The position numbers and the translations under genes were made by a program. Positions 12,896-20,863 of a DNA stretch of 20,863 bases are shown piece after piece. Every line of letters begins with the position of its first letter. The stretch's first letter is position 1. The notes beneath the pieces were generated by a model. The model was not told the DNA's origin. It searched no databases and saw nothing but the letters and a program-made list of their open reading frames with translations. The stretch comes from a virus: IMG/VR virus record IMGVR_UViG_3300032288_000478, positions 1-20,863 of that record. One strand, written 5' to 3'.

Positions 12896-14935
12896 TTATG
12901 CGATAGCCAAGAAGATAAATGTTCCACCACTTGCATTGATGGCGTCTGGCGCAGTTGAACTAATCTCAAACCCTGAGCTGTATGTGTCAACATAGTCAGT
13001 GCCAGTTACTTCAGCGGCTGTGCTGTTCAAGAGCAAGTAAGGATCATTGCCTGACACAATGCCTCTAGCTGTATCCCATACATACCAAGCACCAGTTGAG
13101 TCTGTACGCTTGATTAGGACAAACCTTGCACCACCTGTAAAGCCACAGTCAATTTGAAGTGTAGTGCCTGTGCCTGTGTATGAGCCTACTTTGGAAACAC
13201 CTGCACAAGTAGCAAATAGGTAGGCTACATGATTGTTTCCTGAGCCATTAACACCAGCAGAAGTTCCTACTGAGAAAACTGATGATGTAGGTGTTGTGTC
13301 GTTCCATATTAAAGTAGAACTTGTAGCCGCATCAGTTGTGTTGGGCTTTAGATTCTGTGTCGCACCTAAACTAGATGAATATGCTCTCCAATCTGAAGCA
13401 ATTGAACGATTCTTAACAATCATCAACTCAGGCACAGCACCTAAGTTGTGCGTAACAGTCGTAGCACTTCCAGTCCCTGTATAGCAAACCTCATCAAAGA
13501 AGCTAGGGGCACGTCTAAAGTTCCAATAAATTGCATTGACATTGTTGAAGTTTGCAGGAGTGAAATATCCTGTGCTTCCCCATTGCCTTGTTCTATTTAA
13601 CGCAATAGCCTCAGCCGCAGTTGAAACCGAAGTTAGAAATGGAGAGGCATCGGTAACATTGGTTGTGTTTACTCTACGAAGTCTGTCATAAAAGAATGTA
13701 TCTTCTCCATTTGCTTTGTTTCTTGCAATTTGCAAATCCACAGGGAAGTTTGTTGTGTTTTGTGTTCCAGTTGAGTTGTTAACGTTAATAGGAATAAACA
13801 CACTTGTACCAGTCGTAGGCACTTTCATCGGGCCTCTACGAATGGCTATGTAGATGTAGGTGTTGCCACTAACATTGTAAGCAACACCGCCTGCTTGGTC
13901 TGCTCCAATAAGTTGAAAGCCAGTTGCAGTTGACCTAATACAGTCTTGCGTAGATTCTGCAGCAGAACTATTAAGTTGCAAAATTGCATCCCCAGCACCA
14001 ACTGGCATTCCTCGCATTACATCAAAACAACGCCAAGAAGCAGCGTCACTAGCGTTCTTTATAAGAACCCATTGTGCTTCGTATCCAAGATTTATGTCAG
14101 GGCCAGGGTTTGCACCATTACCTGTATAAGACCCACACGAAATCACATTGTCTGTACCAGTCAGACCAAAGCCTCCTGCGTTGTGGGCGAATAGGTAGGC
14201 TACATAGGTTCCACCAGAAGCATTTACACTTGCGTTTGTTCCTACGGAAAATACTGTGCTTGTTGGGCTAGTGCTGTTCCATATTGTTGGGCCTGACCCT
14301 TGAGCAGATGTTGCATTTAATTGAATTGAATATTCCGCAGATGTAAGCCCCCTGTGGTAAACACGCCAGTCGTATCCAGCAGCATCTGTTCTTTTAACGA
14401 TAATGCAGCCGGGCACACTACCAAGATTATGCGCAATAGTTGTGTTTGAACCAGTCCCCGTATAAGTCACAACATCAAAGAACTTTGGTTGCTTGCGGAA
14501 TGTCCATGAGGCGTAGTTTTGAAATGCATGGTTAGCAATTCGGTGCGTAGTTGTTCCACCACTATTTTGAACAGTAAATCCAGTTGTATTAAATGCTGAA
14601 ATATAGTCAGCATCAGTCCACCCCAAATTTTCTGCGAGGGTTGAATTGCTTTGGATTGCCTTACTTACAGAGCCACTTGTCCCAACACCTCTGGCTGTGT
14701 CCCATATTCCATGTTCTCCAATAGGTGAAGTTGAACCATCTGTTTGTTGTCTTGCTTTAATCCAAACCATTCCACCTTTAGTGGATAAATCAACATTATT
14801 GGTAATAGTTTGTGTGCCACTATCTCCTGTATAAAGGTATGTGCTAAACACTTCCTCAATGTAGTTAGGAACAGCAGGGACACCACCACCAAAGGCATCA
14901 TAAGAAGCTGCACCGCTAGTTGCTTGTAATGGCAT
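12896..14935 (-). CDS. Tail surface protein with duplicated beta modules
   Basis: A 679-aa Thr/Ser/Asn-rich beta protein, probably displayed on the tail and perhaps involved in host contact. It contains two copies of a DUF7483-like module: FRKQPKFFDVVTYTGTG with IAHNLGSVPGCIIVKR (residues 146-182), TVFSVGTNASVNASGGTYVA and YLFA (227-250); then FRRAPSFFDEVCYTGTG with VTHNLGAVPELMIVK (473-508), SVFSVGTSAGVNGSG and VAYLFA (552-575). Each is followed by a GSYTG domain containing VLIK, a W/D box, LxLNS, and an end of the type SGxTxIxxAI (268-366 and 584-679). The start follows the fibre stop by 4 nt; AAGG lies just upstream. Shares an AASYDAF string with the fibre. Confidence 0.75.
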   Translation of the reverse strand: MPLQATSGAASYDAFGGGVPAVPNYIEEVFSTYLYTGDSGTQTITNNVDLSTKGGMVWIKARQQTDGSTSPIGEHGIWDTARGVGTSGSVSKAIQSNSTLAENLGWTDADYISAFNTTGFTVQNSGGTTTHRIANHAFQNYASWTFRKQPKFFDVVTYTGTGSNTTIAHNLGSVPGCIIVKRTDAAGYDWRVYHRGLTSAEYSIQLNATSAQGSGPTIWNSTSPTSTVFSVGTNASVNASGGTYVAYLFAHNAGGFGLTGTDNVISCGSYTGNGANPGPDINLGYEAQWVLIKNASDAASWRCFDVMRGMPVGAGDAILQLNSSAAESTQDCIRSTATGFQLIGADQAGGVAYNVSGNTYIYIAIRRGPMKVPTTGTSVFIPINVNNSTGTQNTTNFPVDLQIARNKANGEDTFFYDRLRRVNTTNVTDASPFLTSVSTAAEAIALNRTRQWGSTGYFTPANFNNVNAIYWNFRRAPSFFDEVCYTGTGSATTVTHNLGAVPELMIVKNRSIASDWRAYSSSLGATQNLKPNTTDAATSSTLIWNDTTPTSSVFSVGTSAGVNGSGNNHVAYLFATCAGVSKVGSYTGTGTTLQIDCGFTGGARFVLIKRTDSTGAWYVWDTARGIVSGNDPYLLLNSTAAEVTGTDYVDTYSSGFEISSTAPDAINASGGTFIFLAIA

Positions 14936-14939
14936 AGGA

Positions 14940-17096
14940 TTAAGCCTTAAATTGTGTGTTGCTTGCCAAGACTGTAAATGTTGCGCTACCTGTCTTGATA
15001 ATCAAATAACGATAAGAATCAATACCACTAGCATTACCCGCAGTAGGCGCACCACCTAACCAACGTGTCGTAACACCTGATGTAGTGCCATCCACTTGCA
15101 CAGCAGAATTGTAGTAAGCGGTAGAGCCTTGAGTAACCAAGAAAGCCACAGTCATTGATTGACCTGTACTCATCAAAGTATTCAATGATGTACCGCTAGA
15201 GGCTCTGAAGTTAACTGTCCAGTTAGCACTTGCATTACTTGTGTAGTACAAAACAGACTGAGTTGTAATGTCGTAGTTAATTGTGCCTGTAGCTGCTGTT
15301 GCAGATACTGTAGCTACCTCTGCTGCATTGTTTAGAACAATGGCTGTAGCAGATGAAGTTCCTGAGAAAGTCTGTGTGCCAGTAAAGGTGTTGGCTACAT
15401 TGACAACAGGAATATTAGCCCCTGCCAAAGTAGATGCACCTGTACCACCATTAGCAATAGGAAGTGTTCCTGTTACACCAGTGCCCAAAGGAAGACCTGT
15501 AGCATTGGTTAAAACGCCACTAGCAGGTGTTCCCAATTGAGGAGTAGTCAGGACAGGGCTTGTCAGGGTCTTGTTTGTCAGGGTTTCTGTGCCTGTCAAA
15601 GTAGCAAAGCCACTAGCAGTAAATGCCGCCTGAGTCCAAGCCGATCCTGTCCACACATAAAGAGTAGATACTGTTGTATTCCAGTACAAAGCACCTGTCA
15701 ACAGGGCATTGCCATCATTGTCAACACTAGGAGCAGAAGACTTAGAACCTAAGTATCTGTCATCAAAAGCATCGTATGACGCTGCCGCATTGGTTTCACT
15801 TGTTGCCGCATTGCTTGCACTTGTAGAAGCGTTAGAGGCACTTGTTGCCGCATTAGAAGCACTGGTAGCCGCATTAGAAGCAGAAGTAGCCGCAGCAGTA
15901 GTCGAACCAAAGATCGAATCTATTTCAGTTTTGGTATAGGCATTTGTAATGTTATAGCCAGCAATAGTTGTTGGATTTGTTCCTGCTGTAGCACGACCAT
16001 AAGTGTCAAAAGTCACAGATTGGTAAGTGCCTGGAGTTACACCAGAAGAAGCCAAGTCGATGTTGTCGCCATTGACAACAATACGGCTAGAGGATGCAGT
16101 ACCTACATTGAGAGTGTTACCTGTCTTTGTAAGACCATCACCCGCAGTAATCTGACCCGCACCTGAGAACTGCGCCCAAGTGATAGATGTGCTACCCAAT
16201 GTGCCACCCGCATCTATTGTGCAGATAAAGCCAGAGTCAGCGTTAGTTGTACCTTTTTCAACAAAGGTAAAAGCCGCTACCAACTCAGCATAAGTGTCAG
16301 CATCTGTTGTGCGTGTCCATGAACCTGTTGCACACAAGTAAATACCATTAGCAGAAGCAGTAGATTGGTCTTTAACCAAGACCCGATCACCCGCAACAAT
16401 CGATATGCCATCAATGGTTTGTGCGCCAGACAAGGTGATGTTTGCAGTAGTAGCCGCAACCACAGAGGCTTTTGCATCAATACCTTGGGCCAGTGCATCC
16501 ACATAACCCTTGGTAGCCGCATCAGAATCGTTTGTAGGGCTTGCCAAACCAGTAATGGTTGCCGATGTAGCACTGTCCATGTCCAATGAGCCAGAGATGG
16601 TCACATTGTTAAATGTAGAAGTACCAGTAGCAGCAGTTACATTGCCTGTCAGGTTGCCAGTTACGTTACCTGTGACATTTCCTGTAACAGCACCCGTTAC
16701 ATTGCCCGTTACGTTACCTGTGACTGCACCTGTCAATGGGCCACTAAAGCCTGTATTTGCGGTGATGTTTGTGCCAGTAATCGCTAAGGGAGAAGAACCA
16801 CCAATAACTGCACCATTGATTGTTCCCGCACTAATGGCGGCAGAAGCAATCGTTGCTGCTGTGCTAACAGTAAGATTGGTAAATGTTCCTGCTGCGGCAG
16901 TAGTTCCACCGATAACCGCACCATTTATCGTACCCCCAGTAATTGTGGCAGAGGAGTTATCTGTCTTTGTAGCTACAGCAGTAGCAATATTATTGAACTC
17001 TGTATCAATCTCAGTACCCTTAACAATCTTTAAAGGATTGCCAGGAGAGAGATTATCTTTGGTTGCAAAGTTAGTGGATTTTGAATAATTAGACAT
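14940..17096 (-). CDS. Long repetitive tail fibre protein
   Basis: A 718-aa fibre. The N-terminal ~45 residues ([20 protein letters not shown], then [20 protein letters not shown]) are typical of the tail-attachment end of environmental phage fibres. Next come beta repeats [10 protein letters not shown] (56-64, 91-100) and GNVTG repeats (118-155), a globular segment with [20 protein letters not shown] and [17 protein letters not shown] (about 186-253), a YTKTEID element, heptad repeats of SASNAAT (403-440), [12 protein letters not shown], and a C-terminal half with [32 protein letters not shown] and NTFTGTQTF. These motifs recur in trimeric phage fibres; the C-terminal region probably determines binding. 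AGGA lies 6-7 nt before the ATG. Confidence 0.88.
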   Translation of the reverse strand: MSNYSKSTNFATKDNLSPGNPLKIVKGTEIDTEFNNIATAVATKTDNSSATITGGTINGAVIGGTTAAAGTFTNLTVSTAATIASAAISAGTINGAVIGGSSPLAITGTNITANTGFSGPLTGAVTGNVTGNVTGAVTGNVTGNVTGNLTGNVTAATGTSTFNNVTISGSLDMDSATSATITGLASPTNDSDAATKGYVDALAQGIDAKASVVAATTANITLSGAQTIDGISIVAGDRVLVKDQSTASANGIYLCATGSWTRTTDADTYAELVAAFTFVEKGTTNADSGFICTIDAGGTLGSTSITWAQFSGAGQITAGDGLTKTGNTLNVGTASSSRIVVNGDNIDLASSGVTPGTYQSVTFDTYGRATAGTNPTTIAGYNITNAYTKTEIDSIFGSTTAAATSASNAATSASNAATSASNASTSASNAATSETNAAASYDAFDDRYLGSKSSAPSVDNDGNALLTGALYWNTTVSTLYVWTGSAWTQAAFTASGFATLTGTETLTNKTLTSPVLTTPQLGTPASGVLTNATGLPLGTGVTGTLPIANGGTGASTLAGANIPVVNVANTFTGTQTFSGTSSATAIVLNNAAEVATVSATAATGTINYDITTQSVLYYTSNASANWTVNFRASSGTSLNTLMSTGQSMTVAFLVTQGSTAYYNSAVQVDGTTSGVTTRWLGGAPTAGNASGIDSYRYLIIKTGSATFTVLASNTQFKA
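15777..15899 (-). repeat. 21-bp coding repeat (SASNAAT heptads)
   Basis: Residues ~400-440 of the fibre repeat the heptad T-S-A-S-N-A-A about five times with small changes (NAAT, NAST, ETNAAAS). In DNA this is a 21-bp unit. It should form a trimeric alpha-helical coiled-coil stalk. Not a CRISPR: the copies are contiguous, degenerate at third codon positions, and in frame. Confidence 0.85.
16632..16745 (-). repeat. GNVTG / GAVTG beta repeats in the fibre shaft
   Basis: Residues 118-155 of the fibre repeat G-(N/A)-(V/L)-T, about nine units of 12 bp. A 17-bp string, identical at 16660-16676 and 16708-16724, marks a 48-bp higher-order period. Such GNVTG runs are common in phage fibre shafts. They are prone to copy-number change by slippage. 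Confidence 0.85.
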
Positions 17097-17099
17097 GGT

Positions 17100-18644
17100 T
17101 TATCCTATCTTGCCTTCTTTGGCTTGAAGTTCAATTTTCTGAATTGACAACTGAGTGCCATTGATAGTGGCTTCGTAACCAGTTTGTACGATTTTACCCG
17201 CACTTGAAGCATTGCTTGTTAGTGCTTTAATTGGGATACCGCTTGAATAGTCTGCAACCGCATATTCTCCAACCCCATACTCAAAATAACCTTGAGGTGG
17301 AATAAAGACGTTCTCTGACTGATAAGCACCTGAATAGTCAAAAGCCCACTTGATTGTGAGGAACTGGTTAGAACCACCAATCACCACGGCAGTAATAGAC
17401 TTCAGAATGGAAATCTGGTTAGGATTGCCTAAGTCAGCATTGTTTGTGTAGTACAGGAATCGATAAGTAGAAGCATCATCGAGATAACCATCATACTTAC
17501 CAATATAGCCGTTCTTTCCAATGTATAAGTCGCCATTACGCAACGATCTTAGTGCCGTTGGTGAAATACTGTCCCATTTGGTTACACGGGAAGCACCATC
17601 TTGCAGAGATTGCTTAGTATCAAAACAATAAACTTGCAAAGTAGCTGGCAGAACCAGCAGATAAAAAGCATTCTTCTCTGAATAAACAGACTTGACGTTT
17701 GCTAGTGTTTCTCCAGACAAGGAAGATTCTAAATCAAAACGAACATTCTTAGAAAGGTCTCGCAATGGAGCAGACTTTTCTTGAATTGTCCTCATCAATG
17801 AGCGAACACCTGAGTCTGACAAGAAAACAACATCAGTACCAATACTTTGTATGGTATCCCTAGCGATACACCCAATAGAGCCTACTGTGTCGCTCAGAAC
17901 GAGAGAAGCAGGAGTAGAAGCACCAGAGTAAACAAGAATCTGCTTCTTGCCAAAGATAAACAAGAAATCATTGTGAGCTGCCAAGCCCATCACTTCATCA
18001 GCACCATTAGGCCATACACGGGAAACATCCAATGAACCTGAAGTACCACCACCCCATACATGACCTGCAATCAGATCAGAGAAGGTAACAGTTACTTTAT
18101 CTGTAGATGTATTAGCCACCCATAAGCGACCAAAAGCAGAGATGCAGATATTGGCTTGAGGAACTGTAGCTACATAACCAGACTTCTCAGAGACTCTGCG
18201 ATAAGTAGTAGTACTTACAGCGGGGTCATAAATCAGAGGATCGTGACCAGTTTGGAAGAAGTATGCAATGCCATTCAAGGATGCACATTGCCAATTACTT
18301 GCTGAAATAGTAGGAGCAGAACCTCCACCACCATATGTCAACTCAGTCACCGCATTAGAAGTGCCAAGTTTAAATATCTTGTTGTTGCCAGCAAATAGAA
18401 CAGTCAAAGTTCCATCGTTTTGGACTAACTCATGGATAACACCAACATCGTTAGCACCTAGATTGCCAGAGGAAGAGTTAACCCTTGACCAACCTTTTCT
18501 AGCACCAATACGACCATACTGATCCAAGATGCAGTTAGTTGCGACCAAGGCAAAGCCCGACCCCAAATCAAGGGGCGAATCTTCAGTATTCAGGCCATAA
18601 AAGCCTGGTGCTGAGAGACTGTAACTTTGTAGTGCTGATGCCAT
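17100..18644 (-). CDS. Tail nozzle-like (tail tubular B type) protein
   Basis: A 514-aa beta-rich protein, likely the tail nozzle or hub of a short-tailed phage. It begins with SLSAPGFYGLNTEDSPLDLG and CILDQYGRIGARKGWSR (about 9-51), motifs typical of this protein group, and then has repeated beta-blade-like strands: LTVLFAGNNKIFKLG, GIAYFFQTGHDPLIYDP, GRLWVANTSTDKVTV, NDFLFIFGKKQILVYSG, VVFLSDSGVRSL, and FYLLVLPATLQVYCFDTK. The arrangement suggests a propeller-like fold as in podovirus nozzles. It lies directly after the adaptor gene, the normal order (adaptor, then nozzle). The ATG overlaps the adaptor stop by one base (TAATG), so translation is likely coupled; no strong ribosome binding site is seen. 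Confidence 0.8.
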   Translation of the reverse strand: MASALQSYSLSAPGFYGLNTEDSPLDLGSGFALVATNCILDQYGRIGARKGWSRVNSSSGNLGANDVGVIHELVQNDGTLTVLFAGNNKIFKLGTSNAVTELTYGGGGSAPTISASNWQCASLNGIAYFFQTGHDPLIYDPAVSTTTYRRVSEKSGYVATVPQANICISAFGRLWVANTSTDKVTVTFSDLIAGHVWGGGTSGSLDVSRVWPNGADEVMGLAAHNDFLFIFGKKQILVYSGASTPASLVLSDTVGSIGCIARDTIQSIGTDVVFLSDSGVRSLMRTIQEKSAPLRDLSKNVRFDLESSLSGETLANVKSVYSEKNAFYLLVLPATLQVYCFDTKQSLQDGASRVTKWDSISPTALRSLRNGDLYIGKNGYIGKYDGYLDDASTYRFLYYTNNADLGNPNQISILKSITAVVIGGSNQFLTIKWAFDYSGAYQSENVFIPPQGYFEYGVGEYAVADYSSGIPIKALTSNASSAGKIVQTGYEATINGTQLSIQKIELQAKEGKIG

Positions 18645-19288
18645 TAGACCGCCACAAAGTTATCTTCAGGATAACGAGTGCTTTCCATCGCAATAGCGTC
18701 AGAGAGCATTCCTCTAAACAAGGCATAAGCCTCATTAGAGTTAGTTCCACCATCTTCACCACGCTCAATCAAAGCACGAGAATACGCACTTTGAGCAACC
18801 AAATAGTCCAAGACCTTTACAGATGTGCCATCAGCAGACAGATTAGCCTGTGGGACAGTTACATCAAACTTAAGTGTATATACGCCATCAGGAACAGGGA
18901 ACAAATCAATCTTTGTGTCGCCATTGCCATCTACACCACTAAAGCAAAACTCTGAAGGAATAGACTGTGAAGGTGTGCCAAAGTTGAGCTTGCGGTTCAT
19001 ATCCGCAACAGTAGTGTTATCTAAAGTAATAACACTTGTGGTATTGATAGCATCGTTAACACGAAACTTCTGACCAACACCTGTCAAAGCATAAGAACTT
19101 GTGCCAGAGGTAGTAGTCACTGTAATCGTTTGTCCTAAGACATTCCAATTATAGGAATCTTCAATCTGACGTTTGGCATCATTGACAAACTTGCCAATCA
19201 AAGAAGAATAGGCGGTTTCGCCAACAGTAGATACTGTGCTTTCACGCAAGCGAACCAACACATCGTTAACAAGTTCTAAGTAGGTCAT
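18644..19288 (-). CDS. Head-to-tail adaptor (tail tubular A / gp4-like) protein
   Basis: A 214-aa protein of the type that joins portal to tail in podoviruses. The N-terminal helices MTYLELVNDVLVRLRE, SSLIGKFVNDAKRQIEDSY and the following NWNVL are a clear signature of the family, followed by a beta insertion (ITVTTTSGTSSYALTG to FPVPDGVYTLKFDV) and C-terminal helices (DYLVAQSAYSRALIERGED, ALFRGMLSDAIAME). Length is normal for the family. Start overlaps the previous stop (ATGA) with AAGGAG upstream. It precedes the nozzle gene, as in related phages. Confidence 0.85.
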   Translation of the reverse strand: MTYLELVNDVLVRLRESTVSTVGETAYSSLIGKFVNDAKRQIEDSYNWNVLGQTITVTTTSGTSSYALTGVGQKFRVNDAINTTSVITLDNTTVADMNRKLNFGTPSQSIPSEFCFSGVDGNGDTKIDLFPVPDGVYTLKFDVTVPQANLSADGTSVKVLDYLVAQSAYSRALIERGEDGGTNSNEAYALFRGMLSDAIAMESTRYPEDNFVAV

Positions 19289-19620
19289 GTTCGTTGCGCT
19301 CCTTGAACCTCAAATGTGGCAATAAAACTGAAGGTACTACCCGCTTCAGTAGTAAGTTGAATCTTATCGCCTTCTTCTAAAACCATGTAAGCAACACCAT
19401 TAAATTCAAGGTATTCTTTAGAAGCTAAGGGATATGCAGTAAGAATATCCAAGGTTGTTGCGGTGCTTGAGTCATACCATTGGACAGTAATGCTCTTTGT
19501 ATTTCCACCAGTGTTGTGGATGTACATGACAGTAAACTTGGCGTAATAACCCGTAGGAACTGTATAAACAGTTGTCAGCGTATTTGCTGTTGGGTTAATT
19601 CCGACAGATACTGGTCTCAC
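19285..19620 (-). CDS. Small beta-rich structural protein
   Basis: A 111-aa protein with a GTG start overlapping the TGA of the previous gene (GTGA), with AGAGGA 7 nt upstream. The pattern is all-beta: TVYTVPTGYYAKFTVMYIHN, SITVQWYDSST, KEYLEFNGVAYMVLEEGDKI and a final FIATFEVQG. The YTVPTGYxAxxT and LEEGDxI motifs occur in small proteins of the head-tail gene cluster of many environmental phages, often annotated only as structural. It may be a jelly-roll-type decoration or joining protein; exact role unknown. Confidence 0.7.
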   Translation of the reverse strand: MRPVSVGINPTANTLTTVYTVPTGYYAKFTVMYIHNTGGNTKSITVQWYDSSTATTLDILTAYPLASKEYLEFNGVAYMVLEEGDKIQLTTEAGSTFSFIATFEVQGAQRT

Positions 19621-19910
19621 TTCATATTCCTCTTAGAGATCGCTTTAGCCTTAGCCTTAGCGTCTTCCTTGGACGTTGCGCCCCAAGCTCTAAGAGAAAG
19701 TAAAAGTCGGGTAGGCTTTCCATCTTTCATCTCAGCGCCAGGCATATTGCCCATTCGTGCTAAAAAGGATGCCCTACGAGGGTTATCTCCCGACTTAACT
19801 GGTGGTTTTAAATTGCCACCCGTTTCTGCATTATACGATGCTCTTCCTTTGGCATTCAAGCCCCCCTTGGGGTTTTTTCCTTCTTTTGTTTGCCAAACAG
19901 GAGATTTCAT
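19617..19910 (-). CDS. DUF6321-like basic phage protein
   Basis: A 97-aa basic protein beginning MKSPVWQTKEGKNPKGGLNA and continuing KGRASYNAETGGNLKPPVKS, then RRASFLARMGNMPGAEMKDG. The string W(Q)xKEGKNPxGGLNxKGRxSY is the hallmark of the DUF6321 family, found near the portal/head-tail genes of many phages. The C-terminal end is an Ala/Lys helix (SKEDAKAKAKAISKRNMK). Function unknown; positive charge suggests contact with DNA or RNA in the virion. It overlaps both neighbours by 4 nt. Confidence 0.8.
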   Translation of the reverse strand: MKSPVWQTKEGKNPKGGLNAKGRASYNAETGGNLKPPVKSGDNPRRASFLARMGNMPGAEMKDGKPTRLLLSLRAWGATSKEDAKAKAKAISKRNMK

Positions 19911-20059
19911 TTCTTCTTTGCGGTCTTAGCCGCAGCCTTAAATGCCGCCTCAGTAGGAGCGCCTTTAGAACCAACCTTACGCATCTTTTCCTTAGAACCC
20001 GCTTTGATGCGTTCTTGTTTGGCATTGATTGCGTAATACAAACCTTTTTTCTCACTCAT
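19907..20059 (-). CDS. 50-aa basic phage protein (KGLY..INAK family)
   Basis: A 51-codon frame from ATG (complement of 20057-20059) to TGA (19907-19909). Both ends overlap neighbours by ATGA. The product, MSEKKGLYYAINAKQERIKA then GSKEKMRKVGSKGAPTEAAF, matches a widely occurring small basic protein of phage head clusters whose usual form is KxGLxxNIxAKRxRIxxGSGEKMRKPGxKGAPT; this is recognition from memory. The Lys-rich tail KAAAKTAKKK suggests nucleic acid binding. Another frame over the same stretch (19831-20055) is also open but is Arg/Leu-rich and has no coupling, so it is rejected. Confidence 0.85.
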   Translation of the reverse strand: MSEKKGLYYAINAKQERIKAGSKEKMRKVGSKGAPTEAAFKAAAKTAKKK

Positions 20060-20580
20060 TTATATGCTCCAACCTGTAATTCCAAAGAGTCATCACTCAA
20101 ATGCTCGGTAACAGACTTACACATTTCAAAAAATTCATTAAAAGTGAAATCAGACTTCATTCTATTTACTGCATTGCATACCAAAATAGTATTACTTTTT
20201 GTATATCCAATCTTACTGTCTATGCGTTCAATTGAGACAGTATTCAATTTCCCATGCTCTAAAGTCATAACTTTGCCAGAATAAGCGCAAATTTGACTTT
20301 GCTGATTCCACATTTCAACAATATCAGGAATATCTAACTCAAATTCATTTTGTCTAGATCGTGCCGATTTCTTAGCATTTTGCAGAAATACTTTAGCCCT
20401 ACCCTCTATTGTAGAGTTAACTTTTGCTCTAGATTTTTGATTGCCTTTATTGCAACATTGCTTACACCAACTATGATAACCATCCGCAGTTTGGTTGTGC
20501 TTAAAGAAATTAGTTGTATCAAATGAGTCTTTACAACAAAAACAAGTTTTCATAGCATTAGCGTAGAGACCTTGTTTCAT
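20056..20580 (-). CDS. HNH-type endonuclease with N-terminal zinc ribbon
   Basis: A 174-aa protein resembling free-standing phage HNH or homing endonucleases. Residues 13-43 form a zinc ribbon: C13-x2-C16, FDTTNFFKHNQTADGYHSW, C39-x2-C42. The nuclease-like core begins at ICAYSGKVMT (C98 region) and includes VSIERIDSKIGYTKSN (115-130) and NAVNRMKSD (136-144). The equivalent region in this group usually reads S(I/L)(D/E)RID..GYT..N...V...VN.MKSD. The canonical catalytic His is not obvious, so activity is uncertain. The gene is visibly richer in A+T than its neighbours. The first nine codons (MKQGLYANA) resemble the start of the small basic gene next to it; M10 (MKTCFCC) would be an alternative start. 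It separates genes that are normally close, fitting a mobile insertion. Confidence 0.78.
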   Translation of the reverse strand: MKQGLYANAMKTCFCCKDSFDTTNFFKHNQTADGYHSWCKQCCNKGNQKSRAKVNSTIEGRAKVFLQNAKKSARSRQNEFELDIPDIVEMWNQQSQICAYSGKVMTLEHGKLNTVSIERIDSKIGYTKSNTILVCNAVNRMKSDFTFNEFFEMCKSVTEHLSDDSLELQVGAYK

Positions 20581-20723
20581 TTCTTTTTAGCCTTCCCCGC
20601 TTCGGATAAAGCAATAGCAATAGCCTGTTTTGGGTTAGTTACGACCTTTTTATTGGTAGTCAACTTGCCCTTACCAAACTCAGTCATAACTTTGCTGATC
20701 TTCTTTTGGGCTTTAGTTTTCAT
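20577..20723 (-). CDS. 48-aa DUF6496-like basic protein
   Basis: A 49-codon frame from ATG (complement of 20721-20723) to TGA (20577-20579), overlapping the HNH start (ATGA). The product MKTKAQKKISKVMTEFGKGK continues LTTNKKVVTNPKQAIAIALS and ends EAGKAKKK. The KVMxEFxxGKL and NPKQAIAIALSEA motifs are the signature of DUF6496, a short family common in phages and some bacteria with unknown function. Highly basic; in phages it lies in the head/portal gene cluster, as here. Confidence 0.85.
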   Translation of the reverse strand: MKTKAQKKISKVMTEFGKGKLTTNKKVVTNPKQAIAIALSEAGKAKKK

Positions 20724-20724
20724 A

Positions 20725-20863
20725 TCAGTACATGATTTTGGCAGTGATTGTGCCAGTTACATAAACTGTGCAATTGGCTCTTAGATACTTAGGCGCATTT
20801 GCCACAGTAATAATGCCATCACCAGTTAAGGCCGTACCAATCGTTGAATATGTTACCCCGTCC
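20725..20863 (-). CDS. Structural protein, C-terminal fragment
   Basis: The right edge cuts a minus-strand gene; the last 45 codons before a TGA at 20725-20727 are visible. They read as beta strands: GVTYSTIGTALTGDGIITVA, then PKYLRANCTVYVTGTITAK, ending IMY. The alternating pattern and the position before the head-tail genes fit a head decoration or other minor virion protein. The stop is 1 nt from the next gene start. No family assignment possible from the fragment. Confidence 0.6.
   Translation of the reverse strand, partial: DGVTYSTIGTALTGDGIITVANAPKYLRANCTVYVTGTITAKIMY

Noticed and set aside
15777-15899. Regularly spaced repeats that might suggest a CRISPR array
   Set aside because: The 21-bp units are contiguous, degenerate and in frame with the fibre gene; there are no spacers.
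16510-17088. Plus-strand open frame of 192 codons with PVTLPVT repeats
   Set aside because: Antisense shadow of the fibre N-terminal region and its GNVTG repeats.
19831-20055. Minus-strand 74-codon frame overlapping the small basic gene
   Set aside because: Arg/Leu-rich composition, no coupling to neighbours, and the alternative frame encodes a recognisable conserved phage protein with ATGA overlaps at both ends.

Overview
The window looks like part of the genome of a tailed phage, most probably a short-tailed (podovirus-type) phage of a Gram-negative, perhaps freshwater, bacterium. The evidence is a tail adaptor followed by a tail nozzle-like protein, two fibre or tail-surface proteins, three very large ejection-type proteins, and a holin/lysozyme module. 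Genes are tightly packed, with many ATGA, GTGA, TTGA or TAATG start/stop overlaps. No tRNA, rRNA, integrase, terminase, portal, capsid or polymerase gene is visible, so those must lie outside. The host assignment is inference only.

Left arm, 1-2859. A fragment of a leftward gene (1-157) is separated by a short divergent gap from a rightward operon of eight small or medium genes and one structured RNA segment. The recognisable genes are a Sak3/DUF1071-type single-strand annealing protein (850-1503), a small protein ending in an SSB-like acidic tail (1505-1753), a winged-helix protein (2061-2378) and a MazG-like nucleotide pyrophosphohydrolase (2551-2859). This is an early, DNA-metabolism set. 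Between 1972 and 2061 is a 56-nt segment that folds into one long, bulged hairpin (22 pairs) and is not a terminator.

Right arm, 2852-20863. Everything is on the minus strand, so it should be read from right to left as one late operon: end of a beta-rich structural protein, DUF6496-like protein, HNH endonuclease, small basic protein, DUF6321-like protein, small beta-rich structural protein, tail adaptor, tail nozzle-like protein, long repetitive tail fibre, a tail protein made of a duplicated module, fibre-assembly chaperone-like protein, three ejection-type proteins (723, 459 and 867 aa), a string of tiny membrane proteins, 3TM holin, GH24 lysozyme, HExxH metallopeptidase-like protein, and an HTH-calcineurin phosphoesterase fusion. 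The operon ends with a 47-aa membrane protein whose stop codon lies inside the last gene of the convergent early operon.

The points most worth attention are the structured RNA at 1987-2042; the HNH gene, whose first codons look like the start of the neighbouring small basic gene family (an insertion scar); six genes of fewer than 60 codons that a length cutoff would miss; the SSB-like tail on the 82-aa protein; and the internal duplications in two virion proteins.
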